Of a stretch of 64,000 nucleotides of DNA, positions 8,473 through 14,367 are shown piece by piece (within the stretch, counting starts at the first letter, position 1; each line of letters begins with the position of its first letter). The position numbers and the translations under genes are program-made. Source of the stretch: an uncultured Acetatifactor sp. (GTDB lineage Bacteria > Bacillota > Clostridia > Lachnospirales > Lachnospiraceae); NCBI GenBank assembly GCA_910584375.1, contig CAJUAH010000022.1, positions 1 through 64,000 of the forward strand. Reading direction: 5' to 3'. The notes below the pieces were generated by a model. The model was not told where the DNA came from. It was given only the letters and a program-made list of their open reading frames with translations, and did not search any database.

Positions 8473-8763
8473 ATGAACAAGTACGAATTAGCCGTTGTTG
8501 TCAGCGCTAAGATCGAGGACGAAGAGAGAGCACAGATCGTTGAGAAGTGCAAGGCTCTCGTGGAGAGATTTGGCGGTACCATCACAGAGGTGGATGAGTG
8601 GGGCAAGAAGAGACTTGCTTATGAGGTTCAGAAGATGAAGGAAGGTTTCTATTACTTTATCAGATTTGACGCGGAGCCTACCGTGCCTGCGGAGATCGAG
8701 AGCCGTGTCCGTATTATGGACAATGTCATCAGATACTTAGTCGTTAGACAGGACGAGGCATAA
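8473..8763 (+). CDS. rpsF: 30S ribosomal protein S6
   Basis: A 96-residue S6 protein (typical length), recognisable from MNKYELAVVVSAKIEDEE and WGKKRLAYEVQKMKEGFYYF. It binds S18 on the platform of the small subunit. A strong SD AAAGGAGG lies upstream. It is the first gene of rpsF-ssb-rpsR, a conserved bacterial operon. Confidence 0.98.
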   Translation: MNKYELAVVVSAKIEDEERAQIVEKCKALVERFGGTITEVDEWGKKRLAYEVQKMKEGFYYFIRFDAEPTVPAEIESRVRIMDNVIRYLVVRQDEA

Positions 8764-8780
8764 AGAAAGCGAGATAAAAC

Positions 8781-9242
8781 ATGAACAAAGTAATTCTTAT
8801 GGGACGTTTGACCAGAGATCCTGAAGTGAGATATTCTCAGGGAGCCAGCCAGACTGCGGTGGCGCGTTTTTCCGTTGCGGTGGACAGGAGATTTAAGCGT
8901 GAGGGCGAGCCTGACGCAGACTTTTTCAACTGTACCGCCTTTGGTAAGCAGGCCGAGTTTATTGAGCGTTATCTGCGCAAGGGCGTGAAGATCGTGGTGT
9001 GCGGCAGGATCCAGAATGACAACTATACCAACAAGGACGGTCAGATGGTCTATAGCGTCCGCGTCATGGTAGACGAGATCGAGTTTGCCGAGAGCAAGAA
9101 CGCGTCGGCGAATAACGGTGACGGCGGATACAATGGCGGTGGTTACATGGGCGGCAATAACAACGCTCCCGCACCCAGCGGCGCAGGCGACGGTTTCATG
9201 AATATCCCCGACGGGATCGATGAGGAATTGCCGTTTAACTAA
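8781..9242 (+). CDS. ssb: Single-stranded DNA-binding protein
   Basis: A 153-residue SSB. The N-terminal OB fold (about residues 1-105) begins MNKVILMGRLTRDPEVRYSQ. It is followed by a Gly/Asn-rich linker and the acidic C-terminal tip IDEELPFN, which recruits replication and repair partners. It lies 17 bases after rpsF. It works with the DnaB, DnaC/DnaI and DnaD homologues also in this window. Confidence 0.98.
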   Translation: MNKVILMGRLTRDPEVRYSQGASQTAVARFSVAVDRRFKREGEPDADFFNCTAFGKQAEFIERYLRKGVKIVVCGRIQNDNYTNKDGQMVYSVRVMVDEIEFAESKNASANNGDGGYNGGGYMGGNNNAPAPSGAGDGFMNIPDGIDEELPFN

Positions 9243-9274
9243 TTGACGATGATTTAAGATGGGAGGCACTGAAA

Positions 9275-9538
9275 ATGGCTTACAATAAAGCAGAGAAATC
9301 TGATACTCCGATGAGAAAAAAAGGCGGCATCCGCAGAAAGAGAAAAGTCTGCGTATTTTGCGGCAAAGATAATGTGATTGATTACAAGGATACCAACAAG
9401 CTGAAGAGATACGTGTCCGAGAGAGGCAAGATCCTGCCCCGCCGTATCACCGGCAACTGCGCTAAGCACCAGAGAGCGCTGACTTCCGCAATCAAGAGGG
9501 CGCGTCACGTTGCGCTGATGCCTTACGTGCAGGACTAA
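9275..9538 (+). CDS. rpsR: 30S ribosomal protein S18
   Basis: An 87-residue S18, beginning MAYNKAEKSDTPMRKKGG, with VCVFCGKDNVIDYKD and RILPRRITGNCAKHQRALT. It partners S6 in the small subunit. The SD GGGAGG lies upstream. In related genomes this block normally continues straight to gdpP-rplI-dnaB; here a 4.7-kb island intervenes. Confidence 0.98.
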   Translation: MAYNKAEKSDTPMRKKGGIRRKRKVCVFCGKDNVIDYKDTNKLKRYVSERGKILPRRITGNCAKHQRALTSAIKRARHVALMPYVQD

Positions 9539-9572
9539 GGTTTCCGGAGCGTAATAAGAGTGTAATATGGAG

Positions 9573-9610
9573 ATGCCCAATCGGCTGGACGGTCGGTTGG
9601 GCATTTTTTT
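9573..9610 (+). terminator. Terminator of rpsF-ssb-rpsR
   Basis: ATGCCCAATCG (9573-9583) pairs with CGGTTGGGCAT (9594-9604), followed by seven T. It insulates the ribosomal operon from the island that follows. Confidence 0.92.
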
Positions 9611-9647
9611 GCGTATAGAGACAAAGGATTTGAGGAAAAATAAAATA

Positions 9648-9680
9648 GGATGCAACTTTTTGTGGTAAAATGTTGCATCC
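9648..9680 (+). repeat. Left recombination site of the invertible element
   Basis: A 33-bp site made of two 14-bp inverted arms (GGATGCAACTTTTT and AAAATGTTGCATCC, one mismatch) around a 5-bp asymmetric centre GTGGT. This architecture is typical of a tyrosine-recombinase core site. The same site, with one base different and in the opposite orientation, lies at 11663-11695. Recombination between them would invert the 2 kb in between. Confidence 0.85.
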
Positions 9681-9695
9681 TTGTTTGTAATACAT

Positions 9696-9722
9696 ATATC
9701 GGTGTATTCGGGAATAACTTTA
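9696..9722 (-). promoter_or_regulatory. Sigma-28 (SigD/FliA) promoter, facing away from flagellin
   Basis: On the minus strand: TAAA (9722-9719), 15 bases, ACCGATAT (9703-9696). In the enterobacterial layout it is TAAAGTTA-N11-ACCGATAT against the consensus TAAAGTTT-N11-GCCGATAA; the Bacillus SigD consensus is TAAA-N15-GCCGATAT. It starts 16 bases inside the left site and reads leftward toward the rpsR terminator, where no gene lies on that strand. Confidence 0.75.
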
Positions 9723-9766
9723 GGGGGAAATATAAAAAAATAGATTAAATATTTTAATTGTTCTTC

Positions 9767-9795
9767 TTGCGCATTTGTCACCGGTATGCTACCAT
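9767..9795 (+). promoter_or_regulatory. Sigma-A promoter of the Rpn nuclease gene
   Basis: -35 TTGCGC (9767-9772), 17-base spacer, -10 TACCAT (9790-9795) with an extended-10 TGC. The second copy of this region (13676-13704) keeps the -35 exactly and has TACTAT at -10. The leader to the ATG is about 150 bases. Confidence 0.6.
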
Positions 9796-9893
9796 ACTTT
9801 CAGAGCATATATTCTTTTTCATTTTGGCAGAGTCATTCTCTATTCAAAACATCGGAAAATCTATGCTTAAAATTCAAAATATAATTGAAAACG

Positions 9894-9943
9894 GGCAGGA
9901 GATTTTCGGATCGTAGTATTTCCTGCCGACGGAAGCAGGAGGA
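9894..9943 (+). promoter_or_regulatory. Alternative hairpins in the Rpn leader
   Basis: TCCTGC (9921-9926) can pair either with GGCAGGA upstream (9894-9900) or with GCAGGA downstream (9935-9940), which is part of the SD AGCAGGAGG. The two pairings exclude each other, so one exposes and one hides the SD. All three segments and both spacings (20 and 8 bases) recur in the second copy at 13805-13851 although spacer bases differ. Confidence 0.5.
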
Positions 9944-9948
9944 ATGAA

Positions 9949-10977
9949 ATGCACAGACAGGTAGAGGATACCTACTTATCCCAGGCCGTTGTGACTGCCG
10001 GGAGCGCCGCCGCCTACGACGCCAATGTAAAATATCTGTTGGCGGACAGGCAGATACTGGCGAGGATACTGAAGTATACCGTACAGGAATGCCGGGATAT
10101 GGAGATCGAAGAGATCATTTCCTGCATAGGGGACGATATCGAGGTGGCGTCGGCAGCGCTGGATCCGGGGCTGAGCAATCTGGGAAGGGTCAGGGAGGAC
10201 AAGACGGAAGACACTGTTCCGGGGGAAGGCACTGTATTTTATGATATCCGTTTCAGCGCGCGGCTCGGAGAGGCGAAGATGAAGTTTCTTATCAACCTGG
10301 AGGCGCAAAAGCTGACGAGCCACAGTGCGCTGGGATATCATCTGGAGAACCGGATCGTATATTACCTGGCGAGGATGGTCTCGGCCCAGAAGAACACGGA
10401 ATTTCATAATACGGATTATGACAGCTTAAAGAATGTGCGCAGTATATGGATATGTATGGACAGCGGGGAAAGAGGAGACTCCATAGAAGAGATCAATTTG
10501 GAGAGAAAGACTGTGTATGGGGACGATGATAAAGCCCATCGGGTGGAACTGATGCAGGGCGTCATAATCAACATACGCAGCGTTCCTGGAGAAAAACCCT
10601 CAGGAAACAGGCTGATCGCCATGTTGGAAGTACTGCTGTCAGAGATGAATGCGCAGGATAAAAAGGCCATATTGGAGAAAGAGTACGGGATGATTATGCA
10701 GGTAGAGACCGAAGGGAGGATGAAGTCAATGTGCAATTTATCGGAAGTGTTTATTGAAAAAGGGATCCGGAAGGGGATGCAACAGGGAATCCAACAAGGC
10801 GCCCTGCAGCAAAGCCGCCAGGCAATCCTTGATCTGCTGGAGGATCTGGGGATTATCCCGGAAGATATTTTGTCTGCCATACGGTGTGAGGAGGATATGG
10901 GGACTCTGCGTATCTGGCATAAGACGGCAGCCAGAGCAGAGAGTATGGATGCATTTAGGGAGAAAATGATCGTATAG
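9949..10977 (+). CDS. Rpn-family PD-(D/E)XK nuclease (putative transposase)
   Basis: A 342-residue protein of the recombination-promoting nuclease/PDDEXK transposase group common in Lachnospiraceae. The N-terminal region carries the nuclease signature: YDIRFSA (Asp) followed by KFLINLEAQK (E-x-Q) near residues 100-125. The C-terminal helical part has the typical low-complexity KGIRKGMQQGIQQGALQQSRQ stretch before residue 300. Related Rpn proteins cut DNA and raise recA-independent recombination, but this one's role is unknown. SD AGGAGGAA lies upstream. It lies inside the invertible element. A truncated copy follows the flagellin gene. Confidence 0.85.
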   Translation: MHRQVEDTYLSQAVVTAGSAAAYDANVKYLLADRQILARILKYTVQECRDMEIEEIISCIGDDIEVASAALDPGLSNLGRVREDKTEDTVPGEGTVFYDIRFSARLGEAKMKFLINLEAQKLTSHSALGYHLENRIVYYLARMVSAQKNTEFHNTDYDSLKNVRSIWICMDSGERGDSIEEINLERKTVYGDDDKAHRVELMQGVIINIRSVPGEKPSGNRLIAMLEVLLSEMNAQDKKAILEKEYGMIMQVETEGRMKSMCNLSEVFIEKGIRKGMQQGIQQGALQQSRQAILDLLEDLGIIPEDILSAIRCEEDMGTLRIWHKTAARAESMDAFREKMIV

Positions 10978-10990
10978 AGACGGGATACCC

Positions 10991-11026
10991 AAAAAGGGAC
11001 TGACTGCAAATTGTCAGTCCCTTTTT
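10991..11026. terminator. Bidirectional terminator between rpn and recombinase
   Basis: Fourteen perfect pairs: AAAAAGGGACTGAC (10991-11004) with GTCAGTCCCTTTTT (11013-11026). T runs exist on both strands, so it can end both the rightward rpn and the leftward recombinase transcripts. Confidence 0.88.
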
Positions 11027-11049
11027 GCATGCATACATTCCGGTATGAC

Positions 11050-11625
11050 CTACAGGCAAATATTAGAAAAAACAGCATCCTTATCGTCCTGTTCAATGCA
11101 GAGATAACGCCGGGTAATCTGGTAAGAGGAATGATTGTATATACTCATCAACAGCGCAGGTGGTGTTCCCTGTTTCCATGCTTGATATCCGAAGGTTTTT
11201 CGCAGCGAATGGCAGCTGATATGATCCGTCAGTCCAACATTTTCCGCCGCATGTCGGATGATTCGATACGCTTGGTAACGGGATAAAGGATCGTCGGTTT
11301 TACGGCTGCTACAGAACAGATATGGGTTTGAAGAGTCGGTATAGTACTGTCTGCGATATTCCTTAAGCAGGGCCTGTAATTCACTGTTGATCAGGAGCCG
11401 ACTGTATTTTCCCGTCTTGCGCTCTTTTACTGTCAGATGTCTCTTGACTTGCCCGTTATTATACAGCATATCCCAGGTCAGATGCAACAGATCGTTGATA
11501 CGCAGGGCAGTGTTCAATCCGGCAATAATCAAAGCATAATTGCGATATTGAGGTTCAACGTACAGATAGTAATTCTTGAAGTTCTGCAATAATTCTTTGT
11601 CTCGAATAGGTTGTGTTGTGCTCAT
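11050..11625 (-). CDS. Small tyrosine recombinase, likely DNA invertase of the flanking sites
   Basis: A 191-residue protein consisting of only the catalytic domain of tyrosine recombinases, the size of FimB/FimE. All active-site positions are visible: Arg in TALRINDLLHL, Lys in KERKTGK, His-x-x-Arg in CHSLRKTFGYQAW, His in YNHSSYQITRRYL, and the Tyr nucleophile in the same segment. The SD AAGGAGAT precedes the ATG. The gene starts 38 bases inside the right 33-bp site, so its own promoter probably spans that site and its expression may change on inversion. Confidence 0.92.
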   Translation of the reverse strand: MSTTQPIRDKELLQNFKNYYLYVEPQYRNYALIIAGLNTALRINDLLHLTWDMLYNNGQVKRHLTVKERKTGKYSRLLINSELQALLKEYRRQYYTDSSNPYLFCSSRKTDDPLSRYQAYRIIRHAAENVGLTDHISCHSLRKTFGYQAWKQGTPPALLMSIYNHSSYQITRRYLCIEQDDKDAVFSNICL

Positions 11626-11659
11626 GGTGATCTCCTTTCAGATTTCATAAATTTTTGTA

Positions 11660-11698
11660 CCGGGATGCAACATTTTACCACAAAATGTTGCATCCCGG
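11660..11698 (-). repeat. Right recombination site of the invertible element
   Basis: The core 11663-11695 equals the left site in reverse orientation except for one base (arm GGATGCAACATTTT, centre ACCAC, arm AAAATGTTGCATCC). The arms are perfect here and extend to 17 bp (CCGGGATGC ... GCATCCCGG, 11660-11698). A transcript reading from inside toward csrA would carry this as a strong stem-loop. Confidence 0.85.
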
Positions 11699-11758
11699 AC
11701 AAAAGGATTGCAGGGCAGCAGGTTCCCGCGGGACGGGGAGATGCAGGGAGGTAGAAGG

Positions 11759-12058
11759 ATGTTAAGAATGTCAGTGGCGGCAGAAGAGTATGTGATGATC
11801 GGCGACGATATCAGGCTGGTCTTTCTGGGGGGTACGGGAAACCATATGCGCATTATGATCGACGCCCCCAGGGAGCTGAACATCGTCAGGAGCAGGGCGC
11901 TGGAAAAGCGCATACAGGATCCGGAATTGCTGGCTAAGATGCCCCGGTACTATAAACAGGAGGAACACCCGGAGAAATATAAGAAGAAAAACATATCCAT
12001 CGTGAGAAATACAGAGGCGTTCACCCTTGAGGACGGACGCCAGAGTACAAAACGGTAA
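11759..12058 (+). CDS. csrA: CsrA-like RNA-binding regulator, divergent and elongated
   Basis: A 99-residue protein; the first 55 residues match CsrA (MIGDDIRLVFLGGTGNHMRI, then DAPRELNIVR and KRIQDPE). CsrA dimers bind GGA motifs and block translation of targets, notably flagellin in Bacillus. It is unusual in two ways. The usual Arg pair after strand 1 (TRR or SRK) is replaced by SVAAEE, and a 40-residue basic tail follows. The SD GGGAGG precedes the ATG at 11759. It sits directly after the invertible element and 95 bases before flagellin. No promoter is evident upstream in this orientation. Confidence 0.82.
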   Translation: MLRMSVAAEEYVMIGDDIRLVFLGGTGNHMRIMIDAPRELNIVRSRALEKRIQDPELLAKMPRYYKQEEHPEKYKKKNISIVRNTEAFTLEDGRQSTKR

Positions 12059-12108
12059 TTTCCGCGGCTAACCTAGGGGCGGCGGTTATTATATAACAGC
12101 AAAGCAAC

Positions 12109-12146
12109 ACCGGGTAAACGGATGTGCCCGGTCACAAACAAGGAGG
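12109..12146 (+). promoter_or_regulatory. Flagellin leader hairpin with CsrA-type GGA site
   Basis: ACCGGG (12109-12114) pairs with CCCGGT (12127-12132), extendable by two pairs. The loop contains ACGGATG. GTAAACGGATGT matches the SELEX consensus RUACARGGAUGU at 10 of 12 positions. A second GGA lies in the SD AAGGAGG (12140-12146). Loop GGA plus SD GGA is the arrangement CsrA uses to block ribosome entry. Confidence 0.6.
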
Positions 12147-12153
12147 TAAAATC

Positions 12154-13587
12154 ATGGTAGTACAACACAATTTAAGAGCAATGAATTCCAACAGGATGCT
12201 GGGGCTGACTTCCTCATCCCAGTCCAAGTCCACCGAGAAACTCTCTTCCGGTTACAAGATCAACCGCGCCGCTGACGATGCCGCAGGGCTGGCGATCAGC
12301 GAGAAGATGAGACGGCAGATCAGAGGTCTGACCCAGGCGTCTGCCAATGCGCAGGACGGTATCTCCGCAGTGCAGACCGCAGAGGGCGCTCTGACCGAAG
12401 TGCATGACATGCTGCAGAGAATGAACGAGCTGGCAACCAAGTCCGCCAACGGAACCAACTCTCAGGAGGAGCGCGACTATATCCAGAGTGAAGTTGACGC
12501 CCTGATCGACGAGATTGACCGTGTCGCCGAGACCACCAAATTCAACGAGATTTATCTGTTGAAAGGCGAGGGCACGAAGGAGGCGACATTTACCACGAAA
12601 ATCGAGGCGGTAGAGGGATCCGATCTTACGGTGACGTACAAAAAGGGCTATGGTACAGACAGCGGTATTGAATTTAAAACCGGCAAAGCGGACAGCGACA
12701 TCGCAGGTCTGGGCAATACCAATGGCGGTATTTATGTGGCGGGTTCCAGCACAGCCATTAAAACGTTGGCCGATCTTAAACAGCATCTGGAAGTAGATAA
12801 GGATGGAAATGTTAAGGTAAAAGACGGTATCCAGTTCTATAAGGAGGCGGCTAACACGACTACGGAGTGGGGAGCCCAGAAAACGGCAGTGGCAGAGGCG
12901 GATATAACTGGTCTGTTGCAGCCTGGCAGCACAAAGCTCTCGTCGGCAAACGACGGAACGGTTCTTGTTAATGAAAAAGATCTCAAAAACAGCTTTGCAG
13001 ATGACGGTACCTATACCGGCAAGTTATACTATAAAAATGCCGCGGGTGCATGGACGGAGATTGGCGGCGATCGAATCAAGGAGTTTGTAGATGTTAAGGC
13101 AAAGGTGGAAGAGGTAAAGGCATCGGAAGAAACCGAAACCAAACAGGTAACCGGTGACCTGAAGTTCAATCTCCATGTGGGCGCAGAGGGCAACAGCGAT
13201 AACAAGATAGAAGTTGTGATCGAGGCCATGAGCGCGGAAGGCATCGGTATTGACAGCCTCAGAACCAAGGAAGGGCAGGAGCATTCGGGCGGCGTCAGCA
13301 GTGAGGAATCTGCTACCGCCTCCATCGAAACCATCAAAGCTGCCATCAAGAAGGTATCTCAGCAGCGTTCCGATCTGGGCGCAGTGCAGAACCGCTTAGA
13401 GCACACCATCAACAACCTGGATAACGTCGTGGAGAACACCACCGCGGCAGAAAGCCGGATTCGTGATACCGACATGGCTACGGAGATGGTCAGATACTCC
13501 AACAACAACATCCTGGCCCAGGCCGGTCAGGCCATGCTGGCTCAGTCCAATCAGGCCAACCAGGGCGTACTGTCCCTGCTCCAGTAA
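12154..13587 (+). CDS. Flagellin
   Basis: A 477-residue filament protein. The conserved N-terminal D0/D1 region (residues 1-145: MVVQHNLRAMNSNRML, LSSGYKINRAADDAAGLAISEKM) and C-terminal D1/D0 region (last 90 residues: RSDLGAVQNRLEHTINNL, ending SNQANQGVLSLLQ) flank a variable, surface-exposed centre of about 230 residues rich in T, K, D and G. It is exported by the flagellar type III system. The ATG at 12154 follows AAGGAGGT. It is downstream of csrA and probably co-transcribed. No other flagellar gene and no fliW is in the window. Confidence 0.97.
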   Translation: MVVQHNLRAMNSNRMLGLTSSSQSKSTEKLSSGYKINRAADDAAGLAISEKMRRQIRGLTQASANAQDGISAVQTAEGALTEVHDMLQRMNELATKSANGTNSQEERDYIQSEVDALIDEIDRVAETTKFNEIYLLKGEGTKEATFTTKIEAVEGSDLTVTYKKGYGTDSGIEFKTGKADSDIAGLGNTNGGIYVAGSSTAIKTLADLKQHLEVDKDGNVKVKDGIQFYKEAANTTTEWGAQKTAVAEADITGLLQPGSTKLSSANDGTVLVNEKDLKNSFADDGTYTGKLYYKNAAGAWTEIGGDRIKEFVDVKAKVEEVKASEETETKQVTGDLKFNLHVGAEGNSDNKIEVVIEAMSAEGIGIDSLRTKEGQEHSGGVSSEESATASIETIKAAIKKVSQQRSDLGAVQNRLEHTINNLDNVVENTTAAESRIRDTDMATEMVRYSNNNILAQAGQAMLAQSNQANQGVLSLLQ

Positions 13588-13621
13588 GATATCGGACAAT
13601 ATTACAAAGATTCATTGCGAA

Positions 13622-13654
13622 ACAGGAGACCCGCCGAAAGGTGGGTTTTCCTGT
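13622..13654 (+). terminator. Hairpin after flagellin
   Basis: Inner stem ACCCGCC/GGTGGGT with a GAAA loop (13629-13646) and outer pairing ACAGGA/TCCTGT. The T run is short (TTTT), so it acts as a terminator or a stabilising 3' hairpin. Confidence 0.7.
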
Positions 13655-13672
13655 AATAAAATCCGTTATTTT

Positions 13673-13905
13673 TTCTTGCGCATTTACCGTCTGTATGCTA
13701 CTATACTTTCAGAGCATATATTCTTTTTCATTTTGGCAGAGTCATTCTCTATTCAAAACATCGGAAAATCTATGCTTAAAATTCAAAAAAGACAATTGAA
13801 AACGGGCAGGAGATTTTCGGATAGTATTATTTCCTGCTGACAAGAGCAGGAGGAATGAAATGCACAGGCAGATAGAGGATACCTACTTATCCCAGGCTGT
13901 TGTTA
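13673..13905 (+). repeat. Rpn promoter-leader repeat, copy 2
   Basis: A near-identical copy of 9764-9995, including the sigma-A promoter (TTGCGC 13676-13681, 17 bases, TACTAT 13699-13704), the alternative-hairpin leader and the SD. It now drives only a broken Rpn gene. Confidence 0.85.
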
Positions 13906-14208
13906 TTGGAGAAAGAGTACGGGATGATTATGCAGGTAGAGACCGAAGGGAGGATGAAGTCCATGTGTAATTTATCGGAAGTGTTTATTGAAAAGGGAAT
14001 CCGGAAGGGGATGCAGCAGGGAATCCAACAAGGCGCCCTGTATCAAAGCCGCCAGGTGATCCTGGATCTGTTGGAGGATCTGGGCGATATCCCCGAGGAC
14101 ATCCTTTCCGCTGTCCGACAGGAAGAGGATCCAAATACTCTTCGCAAATGGTATAAGGCGGCTGCCAGAGCAGACAGTATGGAGGCTTTTAGAGAGAAAA
14201 CGGGCTGA
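13860..14208 (+). pseudogene. Rpn-family gene remnant with internal deletion
   Basis: The start (MHRQIEDTYLSQAVV) is joined directly to the sequence for the C-terminal third (LEKEYGMIMQVETEGRMKS and beyond). Compared with the intact copy at 9949-10977, about 690 bp holding the whole nuclease core are missing. The junction also shifts the frame, so translation from the ATG stops soon after. The C-terminal 102 codons stay open (13900-14208) and are about 85-90% identical to the intact copy. It is not expected to make a nuclease. Confidence 0.88.
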
Positions 14209-14292
14209 TCCGTTTATATTTTACGTCTCCATGTTTCGCGCGCAAACGCTGGGATTCGGGGAAAGCTCCAGGGATTTGACAAATTAATTAGT

Positions 14293-14320
14293 GGAATAAT
14301 ACGTCAGACTATGGTATAAT
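14293..14320 (+). promoter_or_regulatory. Extended -10 promoter of gdpP
   Basis: -10 TATAAT (14315-14320) with an extended TGG just before it. The -35 is poor (TGGAAT, 17 bases upstream). A perfect TTGACA at 14276-14281 is too far from this -10 to pair with it. The distance to the gdpP ATG is about 45 bases. Confidence 0.5.
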
Positions 14321-14367
14321 GTCCGCAAAGGGCTGAGTCAGGCAGAACGCCCGTTTGGAGAAAGACA

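Larger units (their letters stand above)
9764..9995 (+). repeat. Rpn promoter-leader repeat, copy 1
   Basis: About 230 bp from the promoter through the first codons of the Rpn gene, nearly identical to 13673-13905. A block of about 80 bases beginning at the -10 region is identical. Together with the matching 3' coding segments this shows a duplicated Rpn locus. Confidence 0.85.
9648..11695. mobile_element. Putative invertible element (phase switch) with its own recombinase
   Basis: A 2048-bp segment bounded by inverted 33-bp sites. Left to right it holds an outward-pointing sigma-28 promoter, an Rpn-family nuclease gene (+), a bidirectional terminator and a tyrosine recombinase gene (-). Immediately outside the right end are csrA and flagellin genes with no evident promoter. 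A point x maps to 21343 minus x on inversion, which would put the sigma-28 promoter at about 11621-11647 facing csrA-flagellin. The layout resembles the fim switch and flagellar switches of other bacteria. That inversion occurs is inferred, not observed. Confidence 0.8.

Noticed and set aside
9648..9680. The left 33-bp dyad as a simple transcription terminator
   Set aside because: It has no T run after the stem, and an opposed copy with the same asymmetric centre sits 2 kb away beside a recombinase gene. A recombination site explains it better; the rpsR terminator is at 9573-9610.
10991..11026. A third recombination site inside the element
   Set aside because: The 14-bp stem has no sequence relation to the 33-bp sites and has T runs on both strands, so it is a bidirectional terminator.
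14276..14281. TTGACA as the -35 of the gdpP promoter
   Set aside because: It is 33 bases from the TATAAT, far beyond the 16-18 needed. The -10 is instead supported by its extended TGG.
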